A stretch of 64,000 bases of DNA from Pythium myriotylum (taxonomy: Eukaryota; Oomycota; Peronosporomycetes; Pythiales; Pythiaceae). The position numbers and the translations under genes were made by a program. Position 1 is the first letter of the stretch. Every line of letters starts with the position of its first letter. Positions 50,472 to 60,957 of this stretch are shown one piece after another. The DNA is taken from the NCBI GenBank assembly GCA_023091665.1, contig JALJCQ010000013.1, positions 248,001 to 312,000 on the forward strand, given 5' to 3'. The notes under the pieces are model-generated. The model did not search any database, was not told the DNA's origin, and saw only the letters and a program-made list of their open reading frames with translations.

Positions 50472-50589
50472 TAACGCGTCACAAGACTTCATCACTGATG
50501 AAGTCTTGTGACGCGTTAAAAGAGAGGGAAAGAGAGTTCGGTCGAGTGATGAATCATCACTCGACCGAACTCTCTTTCCCTCCCTTTTA
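50472..50589. repeat. Two abutting palindromes (47 bp and 73 bp), only in arm B
   Basis: Palindrome 1 is 50472-50518: 23-base arms around one base, perfect, starting TAACGCGTCACAAGACTTC. Palindrome 2 is 50517-50589: 36-base arms around A 50553 with one mismatch. Its right arm is the sequence found once in arm A (15.65 kb), so palindrome 2 looks like a fold-back copy of existing DNA. Confidence 0.9.
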
Positions 50590-50957
50590 GCAAGACTCAC
50601 AGCCGTCGGTGGCTGCAATCAGTCATCGCGGTGCTCGAGACGCGGGAGTTGATCGCGTCGACAGCAAAGTTCTGCTGCTGATGTGTTATCAGGCGTAACC
50701 ATTCTCCACGTCGGGGTTTAGTATAGCGAACTGATCGAGTGAACCCGGTAAACACCAAGATCGGCAGGCATCCAATGTACTGTCCATGAGCTACCCTCCG
50801 CACATGCTACACCTTGATGTCTGTATCGTTGTAGATATGCAGAAAAGAAGCTGGGGGATACCATCTTGAATCTTGGACAGTCCTCAACCCATTGAGATGG
50901 GCAACACAGTGACTAGACCCATGGCACCCTTTGGCGGGAGGCTCAACACAGCCAGCT

Positions 50958-52733
50958 CTATACCTTTGGGACCGTCAGGATCCCCCCGCGCACCAACTGG
51001 CGCATCGACCAACCGAGGAAGATACCGCCGTTCGTCGTCGTGTTGTACTCCTGGTCATTACGCCACGCCCAGAACGACCAGCCGGCCGTCGCGGCCTCAT
51101 ACGAGTCGAGCTGAGCTTGAGCGAACTCTTTTTGAAGCGTCTGGTTCTTGAAAGGTGAAGAGGAGAACGTCGTGCCGAGACTCCACTCACCGATAAACAA
51201 AGGGTTCTTGCCAACCCACTGGTCGAGCACGCGAGGACGGTAGCGGCGGGCAGCTGCGATGAGATCAGTCTCGCCCCATCCTTCGTATCCCCACTGGTAG
51301 TACTTGTGGAACTCGACCTCGACATTGGTATACTTTGGCGGAAGCATAAAGTTCATCAGCGCCGGCGGGTTTTGGTCGTTGAGTAGCGGTGCGATCGAAA
51401 GGATGCAGTCGTTTCCGGTCTTGCGAATGTGCTTGTAAGCCTTCTCGTAGTAATCTTTCAAGACATCGTACGGAGTGGTACCCGACGGCTCGTTCATCAG
51501 ACCGATGCCGAGGAAGGCCTCGCTGTGGTGGTATCGCTCCGCGATGAACGTGGCGAACTGAATCGAGTTCTCGATGTTTTCCGTCGAGTTGCTCCAGAGC
51601 GTTTTCTTGATCTCCTGGGCAGCGCTGTGGTCGTTGCCGTTCTGCGAACCCTGGTGCGCGTGGAGACTGACCATGACAGCGATGTTGTGCTTGACGGCCC
51701 AGTCGTTGACGAGCATGTCCAGGTATTTCAACGCGCCAGGTGCAAACACGCGGCTAATCTCGGTTGATTTCGTAGTCGGGTCGTCGTTGACGATCCAGAA
51801 GCCGATGGGCACGCGCACGGCGTTGAGGCCAGCGGCAGCGATCTCTTCGATGTCTTTCTCCGTGATCCACGTCGAGCGGTGGGCTTCGAACTGCTTGGTG
51901 CCACGTTCCTTGCCGAGCACTCGCATTGCGTAATATTCACCGTTGTTGGCGATACTGTAGTTGAGGCCCTCCCACGCTGGCGACTTGTACGTCATCCAGT
52001 ACTCGGCCACGAGCCAGCCACCGAGGTTCACTGCACGAGCGGGGATCACTCCGGCTCGGAGCTTCCACTGGACATGGTCACTGGGCAGGGGACACTTCGT
52101 AGTCGGACGTGGGGTGAGCGGGCGATCTGTCAACGGTGGTTCGGTCGGCGCATTGGGCAACGCGCCGATAACATTTCCACTCTTGTGGATCTTGAAGCCT
52201 GCCATGCTCTTGAGCCAGCACGTGCCGCCGTTGGCCGTGTTCCACGACCACGCTGTACAGTTGGTGTGCTCGTTGCAGAGGCCGCAACAGTCGTCCGAGA
52301 GTTCAGCTGGGACGTTGGCAATGTCGTTATCTTCGTAGTCCATGTCGTATTCGATCGTGCACTTGGGGTCGTTCGGGTTGGTCGGTCGAGGTGTCGGTGG
52401 AGGCTGGGTCGGTGCACCTGGAAGGTATCCGCCAACGACACCCGTATTGTTGGAGCGCCGTCCAAGGCGGCTCTTGAGCCAACACGTTCCGTCATTGTAG
52501 TTCGACCAGGACCACGCCGTGCAGTTGGGTTGCTTGAGACAGTAGTCACAGCAAGGAGCGTACGAGGACGCAAGTACGTTGGCAATGTCGTTGCCGTAGA
52601 AGTCGGTATCTTGCTCAACGATGCAAGTCTCATTATCCGCGAGGCCGCGATGGTTGAAGTCGAAATCCTCGAAGGAAATTGCGTGGACAGTGGTCGTAGC
52701 GACGGCGGCGAAGACGATCAGCAGCGATCGCAT
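50958..52733 (-). CDS. Glucanase gene 7: secreted PAN-PAN-GH5 exo-beta-1,3-glucanase-like protein
   Basis: The product has 591 aa. The start at 52733 gives a signal peptide (MRSLLIVFAAVATTTVHA); the frame is open 58 codons further up through the promoter motif. Two PAN modules (first Cys about 37, second about 125), Pro/Thr linkers with PTTKCPLPSDH where gene 4 has PTTSFPLPSDH (one extra Cys), and a GH5 domain with LMNEPSG and IGEWSLG. It is the partner of gene 4 on the other arm, diverged at many sites, unlike the near-identical gene 5 / gene 6 neighbourhood. Confidence 0.92.
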   Translation of the reverse strand: MRSLLIVFAAVATTTVHAISFEDFDFNHRGLADNETCIVEQDTDFYGNDIANVLASSYAPCCDYCLKQPNCTAWSWSNYNDGTCWLKSRLGRRSNNTGVVGGYLPGAPTQPPPTPRPTNPNDPKCTIEYDMDYEDNDIANVPAELSDDCCGLCNEHTNCTAWSWNTANGGTCWLKSMAGFKIHKSGNVIGALPNAPTEPPLTDRPLTPRPTTKCPLPSDHVQWKLRAGVIPARAVNLGGWLVAEYWMTYKSPAWEGLNYSIANNGEYYAMRVLGKERGTKQFEAHRSTWITEKDIEEIAAAGLNAVRVPIGFWIVNDDPTTKSTEISRVFAPGALKYLDMLVNDWAVKHNIAVMVSLHAHQGSQNGNDHSAAQEIKKTLWSNSTENIENSIQFATFIAERYHHSEAFLGIGLMNEPSGTTPYDVLKDYYEKAYKHIRKTGNDCILSIAPLLNDQNPPALMNFMLPPKYTNVEVEFHKYYQWGYEGWGETDLIAAARRYRPRVLDQWVGKNPLFIGEWSLGTTFSSSPFKNQTLQKEFAQAQLDSYEAATAGWSFWAWRNDQEYNTTTNGGIFLGWSMRQLVRGGILTVPKV

Positions 52734-52774
52734 CCTGCAGAAGTCGATGGTTATCGATGATTGTACTCGGTGGC

Positions 52775-52790
52775 AAGTTTGAGAATAAGA
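52775..52790 (-). promoter_or_regulatory. Inr/FPR-like motif of glucanase gene 7
   Basis: On minus TCTTATTCTCAAACTT, 41 bp before the ATG; a changed form of the gene 4 motif. Confidence 0.45.
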
Positions 52791-54758
52791 GGGCGCTGGA
52801 AGGACTGCAGGGAACTTTGACTGGCTAGCAAGCATCGCTCCACACAATCGTTGAAGAGATGCAGAAGAATTTACACGGCAGCCTTCACCGAATGAAGACT
52901 GGTGCACGGTTGTACGGTTGTAAGTGTTTCATACGCAGACGACAATGCTGGGCCTGCTTAATGAGTGCTCATGAATAATGACGACAGGGGGTCTAATCTG
53001 TACATACTAATCGATTCGTCCCCTCAAATACGCTAGAATAAAACGATGGGTGGCAATAGTACGTCTGTTCTCAAGACCCTTTCGCGGTCGTAGGGTTTGT
53101 TGAGCCAGGTATGTGTTGATAGGTAATCTGCGACGTGTGCGTTCAACAAGTTGAGAACATTGCGACTACTCATATCATGTACAAATGTAGTCCACAAAGG
53201 GGTAGACAAGATAATCTCGAATACGGCAACTCAACCTCACGAAAGTCGTGGATAACAACATAGTAAGGGTAGTGGCAGCCCTGCATTCCTGACGATCATG
53301 AAGTAAGTTCGTTCAGAGTGGCATCTAGATGTTCCCGTGTGCATCCACCATCGATCACTGGGCCTCCTGTGGAAGGAAGATATGGGGTGGTGTTCAGCGA
53401 TTCAACAGCACAACACAATTAACCTCAACTCTTGGTACGCAGTCGATTCATCACTCGATAGTTGCGTGGTCTCGAAGAATCTCCTTGAACACTTTGATCT
53501 TGCCTCGTTTTGCATCTACAGTCGCACGCCGAACCGGAGCTATTAATATCTCTGTTATGATTCATGAGTGTTTGCATGGCGTTGTTAGTAGTTCGTGGAA
53601 ACGGCTTGGTGCTGCCAGCAAAAAGCTGCCGTCCTTGATCATTCATGCGACATGCTGAAGTGTTGCACTAGTTCATCTATGAATAAACGGACCATTCCAT
53701 AGAGCTGTTGGAGCACTTCAGTTCTGTGTGACCGAGTTGGTGATGAACGATGAGAACTCGACTCCGATCACAATCAAAACTCGCCAGGTGGTGTGGCTGA
53801 GGCATAGTACACGGCGACAAAACTCCACACAGCGATTGTCTCAACAAGCGGCGGGAAGAACGACACGACGACACGCGATGCCTGGGTTATGGCATCCATC
53901 ACCTGGAGGATCAGAACAGTGTGTTGGTCGACATCCACGGCACAAACTCAAAAGAAATCGCGGGAGTTCATAGGATGCAACGGGAGAACCGCCATAGAGC
54001 GCACCGCCCGTTGTTGTTCCGCTTTCGTGAGATGTGATGCACACGTCCTCTCTCTTCAACGACCAAGGACTGGAGAATGTTCATCACGGGAATCCTGCTT
54101 GATTCGTCTGAGGGTGCTCCTGATGACTGAGCCTTTTGAGCGTCGCTATCGATCGAGAACTCCACATGTCGAGAATGCCAGCAATTCACAACTTCCGACG
54201 CGTCGGAATTCTGGGCTCAGAAGGAACTGGACATTTACTCCTGATTCTCGTTCAAAACAGTCGCTCGGTTGATGCTCGCGCGATTGGAGTTGGTGGCTCA
54301 AAGGACTAAGATTCTGTTGTACAGTGGGTGCGATCACCTGACCTTCTACTGGGACCAAGGAGATTCCTCATGCTCAACGAAGCTCATCAGGGGGCAATCG
54401 ATGTATTGACCGTGCACTCGAGGGCGTGGTAAGGCGGGTGTTTAAGTGTGCGAGCAAATCGAAAACTGATCTAATCTAGTCTATCGGAGTTGTTTGTGGG
54501 CCTTGGTCGTCCAGATCGTTCCTCGCTTCTGACCGCATCCGGAAACCGCAACATCTTCAAGGACTGTCCTGCTTATAGTGCGCTATTTACGACTTTACCT
54601 TAGCGTGCGCTCACTTAAGCATACTCGCCACCAGAAAGGAGGCCTGTAGCAAGCCTTATTGGGACTGCTGGAGCCAAATGCGATGCGATTCCAAGGGCTG
54701 ACGACTAGTTCAAGAAGTGGCGCCGTTTATTGTCGCCAAATGGTCTGTTAGAATTCTT
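52791..54758. other. Long intergenic region between gene 7 and the racemase-like gene
   Basis: Two kb with no gene, element or RNA that I can support. Several 60-130-codon frames have no domain signature. Confidence 0.55.
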
Positions 54759-56003
54759 CTATGGCTCACTCTTTTTGATCCACGGCAATTCGTCCAAGTC
54801 TACGTTACCACCGCTGATGATAACGCCGATGTTGACGGCATTCTTGTCGGAAGTCACGAGATTTGCGAGCGGTAGCTTGTGAGTGACCACGCCTGCAGCC
54901 GCGACAGCCCCGCTGGGTTCAACGACCAACTTCATGCGCTCCCACATGAGCTTCATCGTTGAGACGATCTCGTCGTCCGAGACCAGAATAATCTCGTCCA
55001 CGTGGTCACGGATCACGGGAAAGTTGTTCTCACCAAGCGTGGTGCGCAGGCCGTCAGCGATTGTGTTTGGGGGTGAGGAGTGTCCCTGAAGCTTCTTCGA
55101 GATGAAGCTCGCGTAAGCGTCAGGTGCACCACTAGGCTCGACTGCGTACATCTTCACTTTGGGATCTGTAGACTGTACGTGGCACATGTGAGCGCGGGAG
55201 CTAGAACAGGATCCCTCGTACTCATTTCACACCTTGACGGCCATTCCTGTACCCGAGCTCAAACCACCACCTCCGATAGGTGCTACGACTGCGTCAAGGC
55301 TCACGCCCCACTGCTGAAACACCTGGTCCAATAGCTCAAGCGCCGCGGTGCCCTGCCCGCTCATTACCTCCACGTCATCTGAGGGATGGATGAAGACACC
55401 GCCTGTTCGCTGGACCCATTCCGCTGCCACGGTCTCCCGAGACAACGAATCGGCTGCCGAATACACAATCTGGGCGCCATACCCACGCACAGCGTTTTGC
55501 TTTACGATGGGCGCGTTATCAGGCTGGGAAAAGAAATTTGTCAGCCGTTTGCATCACTATTTCTGTCCCTTCCTCGTATCTGAGACTCACCATGACGATA
55601 ATGGCTTTGCATCCAGCGTTCCGCGCCGCAAGTGCCACGGCTTGTGCGTGATTTCCGCTCGAATGTGTGACAAACGTGAGCGGTCCTGCTCCTGGTTCTC
55701 GTGTCTCCAGAGCCTTCTTGACAGCGTTGGTTGCGCCGCGAATTTTGAACGCACCGATTTTCTGCATGTTCTCGCACTGATCGCAACATGAACCGTCCGC
55801 TTATGTTGTTTTTCTTGGAGCAACGATGATATACAAACCTTAAAGAAGACGCGCACCCGCACGCCTGCACTGTTGGAAGACGCGATCTCGTCCATAGCCG
55901 AACAAGTCACCACGGGAGTGCGGTGAGCGAGCCCCTCGATTCGCTCGGCTGCTGCATGGATGCTGGCGAGGGAGATCGCGTAGTTATCGCTGGGGCCACT
56001 CAT
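54759..56003 (-). CDS. Serine racemase / threonine dehydratase-like PLP enzyme, four exons
   Basis: Exons are 56003-55839, 55776-55591, 55523-55233 and 55172-54759, separated by GT-AG introns of 62, 67 and 60 bp. All junctions keep the frame (FFK-CENMQKIGAFKIRGA, AIIVM-PDNAPIVKQNAVRGYGA, GMAVK-STDPKVKMYAVEPSG). The product is 351 aa, as expected for the fold-type II PLP family. Lys of AFKIRGA is the Schiff-base residue, SSGNHAQAVA binds substrate, GGGGLSSG holds the PLP phosphate, and SGGNVD lies near the end. It should racemise or dehydrate L-serine or L-threonine in the cytosol; which activity dominates cannot be told. A probable start-site motif (CTCACTCCATTTTCC on minus) lies 23 bp upstream of the ATG. 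Confidence 0.92.
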
Positions 56004-56025
56004 GGTTTCGCCAAGTTGGGAGATT

Positions 56026-56040
56026 GGAAAATGGAGTGAG
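56026..56040 (-). promoter_or_regulatory. Inr/FPR-like motif of the racemase-like gene
   Basis: On minus CTCACTCCATTTTCC fits the oomycete start-site pattern and shows that the motif is not confined to the glucanase family. Confidence 0.5.
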
Positions 56041-56751
56041 AGGACACGGGCAGTCGTCCTCCTGTAGCAGTCATCCGAGTTTATGTGTAAGGTTTTCAGG
56101 CTGTTTGAAACACTGTAATCGCCTTGTTTTTTATCAGCAGCAACTTCAACCCTGTATTCTCATATATCAGTACTAGAATACATTCTGAGAGAAAGAAGGA
56201 ATTTGACAAAGGAACCCAACAAAAACACAAAAAAATAATCCCAAGGTGACATTCGCTAATCGCCCATCATGCTTCGCGTGTTTAACTGTGTATTCCTTCC
56301 TGCAGTCGTTCCCAACATCATGGATAATATCCAAAGTGACTTGAGTATATTGGAAAAAGAGATTCTGTGACTGGATCTCCTTTGTTGACCTCCAGCAAAC
56401 CAATGGCTGCGTGTGCTGTGCTGCCCAAGGTTTGGAGTGGATCCGTTCCCAGCTTGTCGGTCACGCAGGGTGGCAGGTCGTGGCCTCAGCACACGAGACC
56501 GAACATGCGGGACCAGTGGGTCCACTCATCTCTATCTCAGAGAGAAAAAAAAACTCGATCGTCTGTGAAGTGGCTAGGCTACTCGTCTACTCGTACATCA
56601 GTCCCCAGCGAAAGCGATGTTGCTACGTCGCGCATCTTGACACTGAGATTCACGTTATTTTATGTAATTGCACTTGAATATAAACGCCACACCATTTTAT
56701 GTAACTTGCATTTGACTATCAAAGCGGACTATCACATCGCCAGTACGCCGA
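56041..56751. other. Intergenic region
   Basis: AT-rich stretch between the 5' end of the racemase-like gene and the 3' end of the glycosyltransferase gene. No gene seen. Confidence 0.5.
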
Positions 56752-57804
56752 CTAACACTTCTCTTGCTCGGTTTTGTAAAATGCCTCGAAGAGTCCGACA
56801 AAGAATGGATCTTCCCCCTTTTTCTTGAGCTCACTAAAGTTTTTTCGACTCTTCTTGTCCCACGGTTTGCAAAACGATCCATCATAGCGGCACGAGTAGT
56901 GGATGAACTGCGCACGACGATGGAACAAGTCTCCCACCGTGCCTCCGAGAACACTCGGAGTATCTGGCTTGCCACTGATGTGAGTCGAAAGCACTGCATA
57001 TTCAGCTGGTAGATGCTGGAGTCGATCATCACGGAAGTACATATTGAGTGTGTCCATGTCGAAATGCGCGTCGGCGCCCTTCTCTCGTGCCCACGCGATG
57101 ATGCGGTCGAACAGTCCATCGCTAGGTTCCACCACAAGCGTGACACTGGTGAGGTACGGTTGCCCGTGAGCAAACCAATACGCAATGGGTGCATACAGTG
57201 GTCTGGGCGGTAGGTCAAACAAGTGGTCTAGGTTCTGCATCGGTACGCCATCCGAGTCCAAGTACACGACACGGTCATACCCCCACTCTCGGAAGACATT
57301 GAGCTTGGTCATCGATTCGAGCCAGTACGGACTACCCGAGTCATCGGAGTGAATGCTATCGACTTGGATGAAATGCACGGGCAGCACGGCTTTGATACGG
57401 TCGCGAATGTGCTGACTGACGCCGCTGGAGTGGAGCACCACGAGGTCGATGCGGGACGTGTCCATCTTGAGCTCATGGACGAGTTTGTCCATGAGATGCA
57501 GAGCGGAGCAGCCGTAGATATCCTGAGTGACGTAGAACATGTACGCGAATCGGTTGCTGCTGCGTGTGGCCTTGTGCTCACGCTCGCGCTTGGTCGCGAC
57601 AGCTCGTAATGATGCGTCTGGCAGAGTATCTGGCGTGACGGTGACGGTAGCTCGACCAACGATCGTGACCTGCGCCACCAGAAGCACCACCAGCGTCGCG
57701 ACTCCGAGACCAACCCAGCGTAAGACACTGCGTCGACGCAGCGACTTTGGCGGGGACACGCGCGTGGCATCGCCTTCCTCCAGACTCATGAGGTGGCGCC
57801 GCAT
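56752..57804 (-). CDS. GT8-family (glycogenin-like) type II membrane glycosyltransferase
   Basis: The product has 350 aa in a single exon. A short basic cytosolic tail (SLRRRSVLRW) and one membrane segment (about residues 31-49) form a signal anchor typical of Golgi enzymes. The GT8 domain (about 86-330) begins FAYMFYVTQDIYGCSA. It has KLNVF and the metal-binding DXD motif VVYLDSDGVPM (Asp 183 and 185), then PIAYWF and DMDTLNMYF. The family transfers sugar from UDP donors; acceptor unknown. ATG at residue 6 (MSLEEGD) is an alternative start. No clear start-site motif was found upstream. Confidence 0.88.
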   Translation of the reverse strand: MRRHLMSLEEGDATRVSPPKSLRRRSVLRWVGLGVATLVVLLVAQVTIVGRATVTVTPDTLPDASLRAVATKREREHKATRSSNRFAYMFYVTQDIYGCSALHLMDKLVHELKMDTSRIDLVVLHSSGVSQHIRDRIKAVLPVHFIQVDSIHSDDSGSPYWLESMTKLNVFREWGYDRVVYLDSDGVPMQNLDHLFDLPPRPLYAPIAYWFAHGQPYLTSVTLVVEPSDGLFDRIIAWAREKGADAHFDMDTLNMYFRDDRLQHLPAEYAVLSTHISGKPDTPSVLGGTVGDLFHRRAQFIHYSCRYDGSFCKPWDKKSRKNFSELKKKGEDPFFVGLFEAFYKTEQEKC

Positions 57805-58002
57805 GGTGATTGCCTAACGTAATTGGCTCGTGGAATCTTGCGAAATGTCGGCGTCGGCAAGAGCCCCGACACGGTGTCGGGGCTATTGTGGGTATTGTGG
57901 GTGGCTGGTGGGTGGCTTTGAATTTGCCGAATCGGCACAATTCGAAGATTCCCTTGTTTTCCTTCGATTGGTTGATAATTTTCCAACAAATAGAAGGTAA
58001 AA

Positions 58003-58051
58003 ATGAGTACAAAGAGACCATCTTCAACTAAACTGGTCTGTTTGTACTCAT
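58003..58051. repeat. Inverted repeat, 18-base arms, 13-base loop
   Basis: ATGAGTACAAAGAGACCA at 58003-58020 pairs with 58034-58051 with one mismatch. A further TTGTACTCATCA copy follows at about 58064. Confidence 0.8.
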
Positions 58052-58101
58052 CACTGTCCTTTTGTACTCATCAGACGAGACAACACAATAACCTAATACA
58101 T

Positions 58102-58147
58102 CCAGCACCAACGATCCACCATCGTATTGGTGGATCGTTGGTGCTGG
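58102..58147. repeat. Perfect inverted repeat, 20-base arms, 6-base loop
   Basis: CCAGCACCAACGATCCACCA at 58102-58121 pairs perfectly with 58128-58147. It lies about 50 bp from the previous hairpin and could be an end of a small foldback element. Confidence 0.85.
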
Positions 58148-59209
58148 AAACGGGCGCTCACAGAAGTGGACAGCGTGAGACAGCATCCGCACGCCAAACA
58201 CAGGTCTCCACTGTCTAGGTGCGGCTACGATTACTATAAGCTGTGCGTGCTGTCTGCGAGGAGTGCGATTGGTGCCGCCGGCGATTGATGGTCGCCCGTC
58301 ATGTTGTGGTGCCCCACACTTTTGTCTTCCTGTTCCAGGAAGACACATTGAACTTGCGAGAAGATTCAAGCCTCTATTAAAAATAATGGACATGCAGTAT
58401 TGGAGGTGGATGGTACCTGGAACGGCCCACTTCATCGCAGAAATTTTCAGCGGAACGCGCAATACTGATAGAATATCTGGGTTGGTGTGTCTACAATGAC
58501 TCGACCGCCGTCGATCCCCACCATCGGTTCAGGAGCATTCACAATGCAAATTTGCTATTGCATTCCACACAGTCTCCATTGCAGTTCTGGTATATTGCAT
58601 CCTACACTCCACGATTGCTGGCTTCTGTGCACATTCCACCATGTACTGTGAATTGTTTTCAAATGATTTGATGTCTCTAAACCGGACCAGATTTGGAGAT
58701 CATCCATGTCGTCAAGGTATTAAATACCTGAGATAAAATCTACGAATAGTGACCATTCCACAATGTGTCGATAGACTCAGGTTATACAACTGTAATTGTC
58801 AACATCTTTTGAATCTACGACAACTTACCTACGTGCTATTGTCAATTTAGCTTTCATAAACTACAGCACGAAAAGCTTTTGCACCCAACAGAGTTCCGTG
58901 AAATTCGTGGTCACTATCTATGTAATAGTGACTACGAATTATCTCGGAGGGTTGTTGTTACGGATCACGTGTTGCTGATTACAATAGCTCCCGCGTCCTT
59001 AAAAGCGTCCTTGAAAGCAGGAGGAATCGCGATTTCGCACTCACTTTTTGGCTAGGCCTCGCCACTTACATGATTCGTCCACGACAATATTCACTGGGTG
59101 TCAGGCATCCAATGGACTTCAGAAGGGTACATATCTCATATCTCATATCACATCCAACGGCGCAGGACACTCACGTGAGAAGATCACACCTCGATTCGAC
59201 ATTAACGCA

Positions 59210-60934
59210 ATGGCCGAGCCAGTGCGAAAGAAGGCGCGCATCGATGTGGCCCTCAAGCCTTATTCGCTCTCTACAGTCCCGGAGTCGGCCATCAACCGCA
59301 TCGTCCGCAGTTTAGTTGGGCCGCTGGACTACTGGCGGACCCGCAAACCTTCCAACCGAGCGATTCTGCCCCTTTGCTACGTCAGTAAGGAATGGAAATC
59401 CATCGCTCTTGATACCGCGAGCGAGCATACTCTCAGATTCTTGAAGGTTGATAAGTTTCCACAAACGCGGAGTGGGCAGGTTGAGTGGCGACGTACACTG
59501 ACACTTCGCGGTCGTCGCGTCAAGTTCTTTGTGATCGAGGATCCTCCGTTCATCCACGATCAAGCCTCAGCCGATGCGTTTTGGAACGAAACGTTCAGCT
59601 TCATGCCCAACCTCAAGGAGCTAGTTATAGACGACGACGTGTACGGCTTAGCCGCCCCTGTGCCAAGACAAGTCGTGACGATACTGCGAGCAGCAGCAGC
59701 GTCTTACCCCCGCCTCAAGAACCTTCGCATCTACATCTGTTCCTACATGTTTGTTTTCGATGGAGAAACACCCTTTAGTGAGATTACCGACACGTTGTGG
59801 TTGTTCAAACGAGGGCTTCGCCAACTGACCATGTTTGTCAGACCCGACTTGACGACGGTACAAATGGCCAACGACTTCTTGAGAAATCTCACTCGCAGCT
59901 GCCCTCAGCTTGAAGTTTTTGAGCACGGAAACCGATGGTCCGACGATTCTCATTTCTGGATGGTGGATCTCGCGACCTGGGCGAAGTTCAACGAGACTTG
60001 CACAAATCTTCGCTCGTTCGACTTTGGTCATGTGACCTTTGCCACAAAGTTCTTTGAAATATTCGGTCAAGCGGCCAAGCCCAAACTCAAGCACCTCCGC
60101 ATTTATTCTGCAGATTGCTGGGACTGGGAAACCTACCTTCGCCAACTTGGTGCTTCGGATCGCGCGGTACTTGAGGCGTCGGGATACGCCAATCAGGCAA
60201 CTAACCCCCACATAATGCTAGCAGCGTGTCCCAACCTTGAGGAACTGATTGTAGACTGGTATCCGGGCTCCGTGAACATGAATCCAGAGATCTTCGGAGA
60301 TGTCTTTTGCGAAGCGCTGGCATACCAGTGTCCGAGACTCACCAAGCTTGAGATGTTACCATACCATCGAGGATATATCGCGAGTCTCACCGATTGTTCA
60401 TTGCGTGCTCTCTCCCAGCTTCCATTCCTTGAAGAAGCGAAGCTCGGGCCGGGGAACATATCAGGGGACGGTTTGTTTCAGCTTGTTATTAACCACGCTG
60501 CTGCTACCACCTACAAGCGCAAGTACGAGATCAAGCTACACCTCATTCTGGATGAGACAACGCCAGATCCGACGTTCTACAACGTGCTTGAAGGATTTAT
60601 CCAGAAGCTGGTCGACCATGACGGAGATCTTCCTTGTGGGGACCGGTCGGTGTTTCTGCGTGTGACCGGCTGTCGTGCTCTGGTGGAAAGGTCCTGGAGC
60701 GCTGAGTATTGGCAGCGCATCACGCAGCTCACGGAAGCAGCTTGCCACAAGCAGCCAGCAGTGAGACTGAAGTGTCTGCTTAGTGGCTACGACAGTGCGG
60801 GTTTCACGAGCATCCATGAGCTAGTCTTTGAGACAAACCCAGTGAGAGAGCTCGAGTGGAGCAGTTACGTGCATCCAAACGTGGCGAGTGAAGTCGACGT
60901 CGATGACGTGTTCGTCAATCGAGAGTATCACTAG
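59210..60934 (+). CDS. F-box/LRR-like protein
   Basis: The product has 574 aa from MAEPVRKKARID (the frame is open 54 codons upstream but that part reads like leader). An F-box-like segment is likely at about residues 15-70 (YSLSTVPESAINRIVRSL ... LPLCYVSKEWKSIAL), weak but well placed. Several irregular leucine-rich segments follow (MPNLKELVID, YPRLKNLRIY, CPQLEVFEH, KPKLKHLRIY, CPNLEELIVD, CPRLTKLEML, LPFLEEAKLG). Such proteins serve as substrate receptors of SCF ubiquitin ligases. No intron. A truncated LINE lies 24 bp past the stop codon and probably sits in the 3' UTR. Confidence 0.72.
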   Translation: MAEPVRKKARIDVALKPYSLSTVPESAINRIVRSLVGPLDYWRTRKPSNRAILPLCYVSKEWKSIALDTASEHTLRFLKVDKFPQTRSGQVEWRRTLTLRGRRVKFFVIEDPPFIHDQASADAFWNETFSFMPNLKELVIDDDVYGLAAPVPRQVVTILRAAAASYPRLKNLRIYICSYMFVFDGETPFSEITDTLWLFKRGLRQLTMFVRPDLTTVQMANDFLRNLTRSCPQLEVFEHGNRWSDDSHFWMVDLATWAKFNETCTNLRSFDFGHVTFATKFFEIFGQAAKPKLKHLRIYSADCWDWETYLRQLGASDRAVLEASGYANQATNPHIMLAACPNLEELIVDWYPGSVNMNPEIFGDVFCEALAYQCPRLTKLEMLPYHRGYIASLTDCSLRALSQLPFLEEAKLGPGNISGDGLFQLVINHAAATTYKRKYEIKLHLILDETTPDPTFYNVLEGFIQKLVDHDGDLPCGDRSVFLRVTGCRALVERSWSAEYWQRITQLTEAACHKQPAVRLKCLLSGYDSAGFTSIHELVFETNPVRELEWSSYVHPNVASEVDVDDVFVNREYH

Positions 60935-60957
60935 AGCTGTCAAAGTGAAATCTAGAC

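Larger units (their letters stand above)
47790..52790 (-). repeat. Arm B of the large inverted duplication (genes 6 and 7)
   Basis: Reverse-complement counterpart of arm A. Order from the inside: hypothetical ORF, gene 6 (= gene 5), intergenic DNA, gene 7 (= gene 4). It keeps the uninterrupted copy of the gene that LINE B destroyed in arm A, so it shows the empty target site (TCATGAACGAGCCAGCGGGC in gene 6). Outer limit approximate. Confidence 0.85.
57805..59209. other. Intergenic region with two strong hairpins
   Basis: No gene supported; the 144-codon minus frame at 58028-58462 crosses both hairpin sequences and has no domain. Hairpins are listed separately. Confidence 0.55.

Noticed and set aside
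51879..52760. 293-codon frame antisense to gene 7
   Set aside because: Shadow of the coding strand, as for gene 4.
53889..54272. 127-codon frame in the gene 7 - racemase intergenic DNA
   Set aside because: Arg/Ser-rich, no domain, no start-site motif; several overlapping frames of the same length on both strands.
54759..56003. Broken racemase gene with frameshifts
   Set aside because: The apparent breaks are three short GT-AG introns whose removal keeps frame and family homology.
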